DNA of 10,719 nt from the NCBI GenBank assembly GCA_016293265.1, contig JAEDEN010000056.1, positions 1 through 10,719 of the forward strand. Reading direction: 5' to 3'. A model generated the notes under the pieces. The model was not told the origin of the DNA. It did no database searches and saw nothing but the letters and a program-made list of their open reading frames with translations. Below are positions 5,500-10,719 of the stretch, piece after piece. Both the position numbers and the translations under genes were made by a program. Within the stretch, counting starts at the first letter, position 1; every line of letters begins with the position of its first letter. The stretch comes from Oscillospiraceae bacterium. GTDB taxonomy: Bacteria; Bacillota; Clostridia; Oscillospirales; Oscillospiraceae.

Positions 5500-6362
5500 T
5501 GTTCGTCCTCCTTTTTCAGCATGGTGCCGATGCCCTGGTCGGACAGCAGCTCAATCAAAATGGAGTGGGGAATGCGGCCGTCCAGGATGTGGACCCGCTC
5601 CACGCCGCCGGCGATGGCGTCCACGCAGCATTCCATCTTGGGGATCATGCCGCCGGAGATAACGCCCTCTTCAATAAGAGCCGCCACATCGTAGGTGTGC
5701 ACCACATGGATCAGGGTGGATTCGTCCTTGGGGTCCCGGAGGAGGCCCCGGACATCGGTGAGCAGGATCAGCTTTTCCGCCTGGAGGGCCTCCGCCAGCT
5801 TGGCGGCGGCGGTATCGGCGTTGATGTTGTAGGCCGTTTCGGCGTCCATGCCCTGGGCCACGGTGGACACCACGGGGATGTAGCCGTTCATGAGGGCACT
5901 TTCCACCGGCTCCGGGTTCACGCCGGTGATACGGCCCACCAGGCCGTACTTTTCATCCAGCAGCTCGGCCTGGAACAGCTCGCCGTCCATGCCGCACAGG
6001 CCCACGGCCTGGCCGCCCAGGCGGTTGATCTGGGCCACCAGGTTTTTGTTGACCTTGCCGCAGAGGACGGACTGCACCACTTCCATGGTGGTCTCGTCGG
6101 TATAGCGCAGGCCGTCCACGAATCTGGAGGTGTGGTTCAGGCGCTTGAGCATATCGGAGATCTCAGGGCCGCCGCCGTGGACCACTACCACGCGGATGCC
6201 TACCAGGGACAGCAGGATGATGTCGCTCATGACGGCCTTGCGCAGCTCATCCGAGACCATGGCGTTGCCGCCGTATTTGACCACGATGGTCTTGCCGGTA
6301 AATTTCTGAATATAGGGCAGGGCCTCGACCAGTGTTTGGGCCTGCTGGGCATGGGAATCCAT
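5496..6362 (-). CDS. argB: Acetylglutamate kinase
   Basis: The 288-residue protein phosphorylates N-acetylglutamate with ATP. Visible are KYGGNAM (29-35), the glycine-rich VHGGGPEI (61-68), substrate-binding NINADTAA (179-186), LLTDVRGLL (200-208) and SGGMIPKM with Lys242 (236-243). An N-terminal extension of about 20 residues (QTLVEALPYIQKFTGKT) precedes the first strand. In this family such a helix, and the C-terminal HILDGRIPHSILIELL segment, mark the hexameric, arginine-inhibited type. Feedback control of the pathway at this step is therefore inferred. The ATG at 6362 follows AGGAG at about 10 nt. The 111-bp spacer to argJ holds three GC-rich hairpins. The 3' end overlaps argD by four bases. 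Confidence 0.97.
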   Translation of the reverse strand: MDSHAQQAQTLVEALPYIQKFTGKTIVVKYGGNAMVSDELRKAVMSDIILLSLVGIRVVVVHGGGPEISDMLKRLNHTSRFVDGLRYTDETTMEVVQSVLCGKVNKNLVAQINRLGGQAVGLCGMDGELFQAELLDEKYGLVGRITGVNPEPVESALMNGYIPVVSTVAQGMDAETAYNINADTAAAKLAEALQAEKLILLTDVRGLLRDPKDESTLIHVVHTYDVAALIEEGVISGGMIPKMECCVDAIAGGVERVHILDGRIPHSILIELLSDQGIGTMLKKEDEQ

Positions 6363-6394
6363 AGAAAATGGCTCCTTTCGGAAGTGGAATACCG

Positions 6395-6461
6395 CCTCCC
6401 GGGCCCGCCGGAGAGGCGGGACGCATAAGACGCCGGGAGGGGGAACCGGCCCTTGGCCGGT
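6395..6461 (-). other. Structured intercistronic spacer between argJ and argB
   Basis: Three inverted repeats fill the spacer. ACCGGCC (6445-6451) pairs with GGCCGGT (6455-6461). CCTCCCGG (6395-6402) pairs with CCGGGAGG (6433-6440). Inside that, CCCGCC (6404-6409) pairs with GGCGGG (6415-6420). All can form together in one RNA. No U-tract follows on the minus strand, so this is not a standard terminator. It ends about 19 nt before the argB ribosome binding site. A role in mRNA stability, processing or attenuation is inference. Confidence 0.5.
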
Positions 6462-6473
6462 CTTTCAGGCAGA

Positions 6474-7700
6474 TCAGGTGCGGTAGTCGCCGTTGATCCT
6501 GATGTAATCGTAGGTGATGTCGCAGCCCCAGCAGGTACACGCGGCGCTGCCCTCGCCCATGGTGATATGAATCTCCACGTCGTGCTCGCTCAGGATCTTC
6601 TTGGCCAGGTCCTCGTCAAAGGACAGACCCCTTCCCTGCCGGCACACGGCGATGTCTCCCGCGGCGCTGGCAAAGTGGACATCCACCCGGTCAGGGTCGA
6701 AGTCCTCCCCGGAGTAGCCCATGGCGCACAGCACACGGCCCCAGTTGGCGTCGGCGCCGAAAATGGCGGCCTTGGTGAGCGTGGAGGAGATGACGGACTT
6801 ACCGATGGTTTCGGCGGCCGCCTCGCTTTTTGCCCCCTTCACGGTGCAGGTAATCAGGTGCTTGGCGCCCTCCCCGTCGGAGGCCATGGCCTTGGCCAGC
6901 GCGATGCACAGGGTCTGGAGCGCCTCCAGGAAGGCGGCGTAATCCTCCCCCTTTTCGGTGATCTCAGCGTTGCCTGCCTTTCCGTTGGCCAGGACAATGC
7001 AGCTATCATTGGTGGAGGTATCGCCGTCCACGCTGATGCGGTTAAAGCTGACGCCAACGGTCTCCAGCAGGGCGGCGCGGATCATCTCGGAGGAGATGGC
7101 GCAGTCGGTGGTCAGGAAGCAGAGCATGGTGCCCATATTGGGGTGGATCATGCCGCTGCCCTTGGCAATACCGCCCATGACCACCCTCTTTCCGCCTACC
7201 TCCGTCTCCACAGCCACTTCCTTTTTCACGGTGTCGGTGGTCATGATGGCGTGGGCGGCAGCATCGCTGGCGGCGGCGCTGCTCTCCAGCATTTCATAAA
7301 GGGCGGGAACGCCGTTTTCAATCAGCTCGATGTTGATGGTCTGTCCGATGACGCCGGTGGAGGAGACCAGGACGTCCTCCACGGCGCAGCCGATAGCCTT
7401 GGCGGCGGCGGCGCACATCCGCTTGGCGTTTTCCTCGCCGTTGGGGGCGCAGGCGTTGGCGTTGCCGCTGTTGACGATGATGGCCTTGGCCCTGCCGTTT
7501 TTCAGATGCTCCCGGTCCACATGGATGGGGGCGGCCTTCACGGCATTTTTGGTAAAGACGGCCGCTGCCGCGCACTCCACATCGGAGACGATGAGGGCAA
7601 CGTCCTTCTTGCTGGTGTTGTGGGTCTTGACGCCCATGTGGACGCCGGCAGCCCGGAAGCCCTGTGCGGCGCAGACGCCGCCTTCGATGAATTGCATCAT
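6474..7700 (-). CDS. argJ: Glutamate N-acetyltransferase / ornithine acetyltransferase
   Basis: The 408-residue protein transfers the acetyl group of N-acetylornithine to glutamate, freeing ornithine; bifunctional forms also use acetyl-CoA to prime the cycle. Members self-cleave before a catalytic threonine, here Thr191 in GMIHPNMGTMLCFLTTD, giving an alpha chain of about 190 and a beta chain of about 218 residues. Other family segments are VFTKNAVKAAP, IIVNSGNANAC (74-84), STGVIGQ (114-120), TNDSC and the terminal YIRINGDYRT. No separate argA is seen in this window, and ArgJ could replace it. Whether this enzyme is mono- or bifunctional cannot be read from the sequence. Two ATGs are in tandem at the start; the outer one at 7700 lies 7 nt after AGGAGG. 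The gene begins 39 bp after argC. Confidence 0.96.
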   Translation of the reverse strand: MMQFIEGGVCAAQGFRAAGVHMGVKTHNTSKKDVALIVSDVECAAAAVFTKNAVKAAPIHVDREHLKNGRAKAIIVNSGNANACAPNGEENAKRMCAAAAKAIGCAVEDVLVSSTGVIGQTINIELIENGVPALYEMLESSAAASDAAAHAIMTTDTVKKEVAVETEVGGKRVVMGGIAKGSGMIHPNMGTMLCFLTTDCAISSEMIRAALLETVGVSFNRISVDGDTSTNDSCIVLANGKAGNAEITEKGEDYAAFLEALQTLCIALAKAMASDGEGAKHLITCTVKGAKSEAAAETIGKSVISSTLTKAAIFGADANWGRVLCAMGYSGEDFDPDRVDVHFASAAGDIAVCRQGRGLSFDEDLAKKILSEHDVEIHITMGEGSAACTCWGCDITYDYIRINGDYRT

Positions 7701-7739
7701 ATGGAATCCTCCTTGTCAGGGGTAGATTTCTTCTTGCTG

Positions 7740-8663
7740 TCAGTCAACGCTGAGGCCGGTGGTCTCTTCAAGCCCCAGCATGATGTTCATGTTCTGCACC
7801 GCCGCGCCGGAGGCGCCTTTGCCCAGGTTGTCGAACAGGGCGGTTACGGTGGTTTGGTCCTCCCGTCCGCAGACGATGATGCGCAGGCTGTCCCACCCGG
7901 CCTTAGTGCTGGCATAAATGACGCTTTCGTCTCCGCCCAGGGGAGCGACGCTCACCAGCTTCTGCCCTGCGTAATGGGCCGCCAGGGCCTCATGGACGGT
8001 GGCTGCGGAAAAGCCGGGGAGCAAAATGGTGGTGGCCATGCCTTTGTAAAAGTCCCCCAGGATGGGAGAGAACACCGGCTCCCTGGTAAGGCCGCACACC
8101 GCTTTCATCTCCGGCAAGTGCTTGTGGCGCAGGTTGGTGCCGTAGATCCGGTGGCTCTCATGGCGTATGTCCCGGTTCTCATCCTCATACTCGGCGATGA
8201 GCTTCTTGCCACCGCCGGAATAGCCGGTGAGGGAATAGGCCGTCAGGGGGAAATCCGCCGGGATGACCCCTGCCTTCACCAGGGGATAGACGCAGGAGAT
8301 GAAGCCGGTGGCGTGGCAGCCGGGGTTGGCCACCCGGGCCGAAGCGGCGATGGTCTCCCGCTGCTCCGCGCTCAGCTCTGGAAAGCCATAGGTCCAGCCC
8401 GGAGCCACCCGGTGGGCGGTGGAGGCGTCGATAATACGGGTGTTGGGATTGTCCACCAGTCCCACCGCCTCCACGGCCGCCCCGTCGGGGAGGCACAAAA
8501 ACACAATGTCGGCAGCGTCCATCAGCTTTTTTCGCTCGGCGGGGTCCTTGCGCTTGTCCTCGTCGATAAGCAGCAGCTCAATGTCGCTGCGTCCCCCCAG
8601 TCGCTCGTAGATCTGAAGGCCGGTGGTGCCTTCCTTGCCATCGATATAAATCTTGGGTTTCAT
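7740..8663 (-). CDS. argC: N-acetyl-gamma-glutamyl-phosphate reductase, short (type 2) form
   Basis: The 307-residue NADPH-dependent enzyme reduces N-acetylglutamyl phosphate to the semialdehyde. The N-terminus KIYIDGKEGTTGLQIYERL replaces the classic GxxGYxG nucleotide-binding start of the longer ArgC. Together with the length (about 310 versus about 345 aa), this marks the type 2 ArgC subfamily. DIVFLCLPDGAA (52-63), IIDASTAHRV (77-86) and the catalytic Cys116 in NPGCHATG (113-120) are visible, followed by SLTGYSGGGKK and GFSAATVHEAL. The start ATG at 8663 follows AAGGAGG at about 8 nt. The gene lies between argH (52-bp spacer with a hairpin) and argJ (39 bp). The antisense strand is open over most of the gene, an effect of GC-rich codons. 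Confidence 0.95.
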   Translation of the reverse strand: MKPKIYIDGKEGTTGLQIYERLGGRSDIELLLIDEDKRKDPAERKKLMDAADIVFLCLPDGAAVEAVGLVDNPNTRIIDASTAHRVAPGWTYGFPELSAEQRETIAASARVANPGCHATGFISCVYPLVKAGVIPADFPLTAYSLTGYSGGGKKLIAEYEDENRDIRHESHRIYGTNLRHKHLPEMKAVCGLTREPVFSPILGDFYKGMATTILLPGFSAATVHEALAAHYAGQKLVSVAPLGGDESVIYASTKAGWDSLRIIVCGREDQTTVTALFDNLGKGASGAAVQNMNIMLGLEETTGLSVD

Positions 8664-8690
8664 GGCGAAACCTCCTTATTCTGGAGTCGT

Positions 8691-8709
8691 GCGGGGCTTT
8701 CCGCCCCGC
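8691..8709 (-). other. Hairpin between argH and argC
   Basis: GCGGGGC (8691-8697) and GCCCCGC (8703-8709) form a 7-bp stem with a 5-nt loop in the 52-nt spacer. It starts 6 nt after the argH stop. No U-tract follows, so it probably does not terminate transcription. It may protect the 3' end of the upstream message. Confidence 0.4.
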
Positions 8710-8715
8710 GGATGG

Positions 8716-10098
8716 TCAAACGCTGTGTTCGGAGACGAACAGCTCGATGGCCTCGATCTGGCGGGTGGTCTCGGTGACGGCGCTGGCGCCGTAGCTGGTG
8801 CGCAGTGCCATGCAGTTCTCCAGCTTCAGCGCCTCGTACACATCCTCTTCAAAGAGGCTGGAAACGGCGCGCAGCTCCTCCAGCGTCAGTTCCTCCAGCG
8901 TCTTGCCGCTCTCGCCGCACTTGGCCACCAGCCTGCCCACCATGGTGTAGGCATCCCGGAAGGGCATCCCCTTCTTGGTCAGATAGTCGGCGCAGTCCGT
9001 TGCGTTGATAAAGCCCTTCCCCGCCGCCTTCCGCATATTCTCAGGCAGGACCCGCATGGTGTCGATCATGGCGGCAAAAACAGGGATGCAGACCTCCACG
9101 GTGTCGATGGCGTCAAAGACGGGCTCCTTATCCTCCTGCATATCCTTGTTGTAGGCCAGGGGGATGCCCTTCATGACGGTCAGCAGGCTCATCAGGTCGC
9201 CGTAGACCCGGCCGGTCTTGCCCCGGACCAGCTCCGCAACGTCGGGATTCTTCTTCTGGGGCATGATGGAAGAGCCGGTGGCATAGGCGTCGTCCAGCTC
9301 CACGAACTTGAATTCCCAGCTGCACCAGAGGATGACCTCCTCGGCAAAGCGGCTCATATGCATCATGAGAATGGAGAGGCCGGAAAGCAGCTCCAGCGCA
9401 TAGTCCCGGTCGGAAACGCCGTCCAGGGAGTTGGCCATGGGAGCGTCAAAGCCCAGGAGCCTGGCGGTCTCCCAGCGGTCGATGGGATAGGTGGTGCCGG
9501 CCAGGGCGCCGCTGCCCAGGGGGCATTCGTTGAGGCGCCGGGCACAGTCCTCCAGGCGGGTAATGTCCCGGCGGAACATGGCGCCGTAGGCCAGCAGGTG
9601 CTGGGCAAAGGAGATGGGCTGGGCCCGCTGGAGATGGGTATAGCCCGGCATAACGGCGGTCTGGTACCGGCGGGCCTTTTTGCAAAGGACCTCCTCCAGC
9701 TCCAGCAGGGCGTCGATGATGACGGGGATCTCCCGGCGGACATACATCCGGAAGTCCACAGCCACCTGATCGTTGCGGGAGCGGGCGGTGTGGAGGCGCT
9801 TGCCGGCATCGCCGATGCGCTCCGTGAGGAGGCTTTCCACATTCATGTGGATATCCTCGTTTTCGGTGGTGAATTCCACCTTCCCGGCCTCGATATCGGC
9901 CAGAATCTCCTTCAGCCCCTTCGTGATGGCATCCACATCTTCCGTGGAGATGATGCCCTGGTCGCCCAGCATTTGGGCATGGGCAAGGCTGCCTTCGATG
10001 TCCTCCCGGTAGAGGCGCTGGTCGAAGGTGATGGAGGCGTTGATTTCGTCAACAAGGGCGTCGGTATCCTTGCCGAAGCGCCCGGACCACAGCTTCAT
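8716..10098 (-). CDS. argH: Argininosuccinate lyase
   Basis: The 460-residue protein of the fumarase/aspartase superfamily splits argininosuccinate into arginine and fumarate, the last step of the pathway, as a homotetramer. It begins with the family signature MKLWSGRF. The three conserved active-site regions are HTARSRNDQVA (103-113), GYTHLQRAQP (152-161, with the catalytic His155) and GSSIMPQKKNP (275-285, with the mobile-loop catalytic serine at 276/277). Length is normal. The ATG at 10098 follows AAGGAAGGA with a short spacer of 3 nt. The gene sits between argG (97-nt spacer) and argC, giving a GH-CJBDF order. The long plus-strand frame opposite to it is not a gene. Confidence 0.97.
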   Translation of the reverse strand: MKLWSGRFGKDTDALVDEINASITFDQRLYREDIEGSLAHAQMLGDQGIISTEDVDAITKGLKEILADIEAGKVEFTTENEDIHMNVESLLTERIGDAGKRLHTARSRNDQVAVDFRMYVRREIPVIIDALLELEEVLCKKARRYQTAVMPGYTHLQRAQPISFAQHLLAYGAMFRRDITRLEDCARRLNECPLGSGALAGTTYPIDRWETARLLGFDAPMANSLDGVSDRDYALELLSGLSILMMHMSRFAEEVILWCSWEFKFVELDDAYATGSSIMPQKKNPDVAELVRGKTGRVYGDLMSLLTVMKGIPLAYNKDMQEDKEPVFDAIDTVEVCIPVFAAMIDTMRVLPENMRKAAGKGFINATDCADYLTKKGMPFRDAYTMVGRLVAKCGESGKTLEELTLEELRAVSSLFEEDVYEALKLENCMALRTSYGASAVTETTRQIEAIELFVSEHSV

Positions 10099-10117
10099 AA
10101 TTCCTTCCTTTCACCGC

Positions 10118-10155
10118 CGACGCGGGGCGGAGAAAAATTCCCCGTCCCGCCGTCG
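10118..10155 (-). other. Long hairpin upstream of the argH ribosome binding site
   Basis: On the minus strand the arms 10155-10139 and 10133-10118 pair over about 16 base pairs with one A-C mismatch, one bulged G and a 5-nt AUUUU loop. The stem ends 7 nt before the AAGGAAGGA of argH. A second weak region nearer argG has two competing pairings that share 10182-10185: GGGAG (10173-10177) with CTCCC (10182-10186), or GCTCC (10181-10185) with GGAGC (10191-10195). No U-tract follows the long stem. Control of argH translation or mRNA stability is inferred. Confidence 0.5.
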
Positions 10156-10199
10156 TGTCTGTTCAGTTTACGGGGAGACCGCTCCCTCTTGGAGCCCGC

Positions 10200-10719
10200 T
10201 TACAGCTTCCCCTGCTCCCGCAGCGCCAGCACGGTATCAGGCAGGCCCCACAGGTTGATGAAGCCCGTGGCGTTGGTCTGGTCGTAGCTGCTCTCGTTGA
10301 AGGTCACCAGTTCCTCGGAGTAGAGGGACTCGGGAGAGGAGATGGAAGCGGTGATAATGTTGCCCTTATAGAGCTTCAGCTTCACGCTGCCGGTCACGTG
10401 CTCCTGGGTCTTGTCGGCGAAGGCGCTGAGGGCCTCCCGGACGGGGGTATACCACTTGCCGTTGTAGATCAGGTCGGCAAAGTCGATGGCCAGTTTGCTC
10501 TTCATGTGGGCGCTGTCCTTATCCAGGGTAATCATCTCCAGGCACTGGTGGGCCTTGTAGAGGATGGTGCCGCCCGGCGTTTCGTACACGCCGCGGTCCT
10601 TCATACCCACCAGGCGGTTTTCCACGATGTCCAGCAGGCCGATGCCATTCTCTCCGCCAAGCTGGTTCAGCTTGCGGATGATGTCGCTGCCCTTCATCTT
10701 CTCGCCGTCCACGGCCACG
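10200..10719 (-). CDS. argG: Argininosuccinate synthase, C-terminal part
   Basis: About 172 C-terminal codons are present; the start lies beyond the right edge. The fragment matches the synthetase/multimerisation domain of ArgG: KLNQLGGENGIGLLDIVENRLVGMKDRGVYETPGGTIL, then YNGKWYTPVREAL, TQEHVTGSVKLKLYKGN, SLYSEELVTF and TGFINLWGLP. The VENRLVGMKSRGVYETPGG-type stretch is the best-known signature of this part of the enzyme. ArgG couples citrulline and aspartate with ATP hydrolysis to AMP, giving argininosuccinate. It is the first visible gene of the operon; the promoter and any arginine-repressor site should lie upstream, outside this window. Confidence 0.96.
   Translation of the reverse strand, partial: VAVDGEKMKGSDIIRKLNQLGGENGIGLLDIVENRLVGMKDRGVYETPGGTILYKAHQCLEMITLDKDSAHMKSKLAIDFADLIYNGKWYTPVREALSAFADKTQEHVTGSVKLKLYKGNIITASISSPESLYSEELVTFNESSYDQTNATGFINLWGLPDTVLALREQGKL

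Noticed and set aside
6453..8777. A 774-codon open frame on the plus strand across argJ and argC
   Set aside because: It is antisense to two clearly identified enzymes, has low-complexity Gly/His/Ala-rich content and no family resemblance. GC-rich codon bias keeps such frames open.
8653..10287. A 544-codon plus-strand open frame opposite argH
   Set aside because: It is a shadow of argH of the same kind, with no ribosome binding site or recognisable domain.
3319..10719. Arginine-repressor boxes in the arg intergenic regions
   Set aside because: I looked for AT-rich TGAAT/ATTCA-type palindromes in the visible spacers and saw none. The operon promoter is outside the window.
1..10719. CRISPR arrays, insertion sequences, tRNA or rRNA genes
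   Set aside because: No repeat-spacer pattern, transposase, terminal inverted repeats or RNA-gene signature was seen.

Overview
The window reads as chromosomal DNA of a GC-rich, endospore-forming Firmicute. A germination protease gene (gpr) sits divergently from rpsT, an arrangement known from Bacillus and clostridia. The genes are strongly GC-rich, while ribosome binding sites are strong AGGAGG types and the intergenic regions are AT-richer. This combination suggests an anaerobe of the Oscillospirales (Flavonifractor/Oscillibacter-like). That placement is inference. I see no mobile element, CRISPR array, tRNA or rRNA.

Layout from left to right. Positions 1-962 (minus) hold a YghZ-like aldo/keto reductase that runs off the left edge. 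Next come hpf (1032-1580, minus), the long ribosome hibernation factor, and rpsT (1907-2170, minus), ribosomal protein S20 with a TTG start. Each of these two has a good sigma-A type promoter and its own hairpin terminator. The 1581-1906 gap holds the hpf promoter, a tandem 12-bp direct repeat, and a possible plus-strand promoter followed about 70 bp later by a strong plus-strand terminator. No recognisable gene lies between them, so this may be a small RNA. It is the least explained part of the window.

The sporulation gene gpr (2355-3245, plus) meets the arginine operon head-on at a symmetric, bidirectional terminator (3283-3308). From 3319 to the right edge, the minus strand carries one gene cluster transcribed argG-argH-argC-argJ-argB-argD-argF, with argG cut by the window edge. 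Together the enzymes cover the whole route from glutamate to arginine. ArgJ recycles the acetyl group from acetylornithine to glutamate and can also start the cycle. ArgB, ArgC and ArgD make acetylornithine; ArgF adds carbamoyl phosphate; ArgG and ArgH convert citrulline to arginine. Carbamoyl phosphate synthase is not in the window, and the operon promoter lies outside it. Three of the spacers (argG-argH, argH-argC, argJ-argB) carry GC-rich hairpins without U-tracts. These may tune mRNA stability or translation of individual cistrons.

Most of the window is ordinary housekeeping and biosynthesis. The items most worth a second look are the putative orphan transcript near 1781-1847 with its repeats, the intercistronic RNA structures of the arg operon, the compact GPR with a short propeptide, and the reductase gene squeezed directly behind the hpf terminator.
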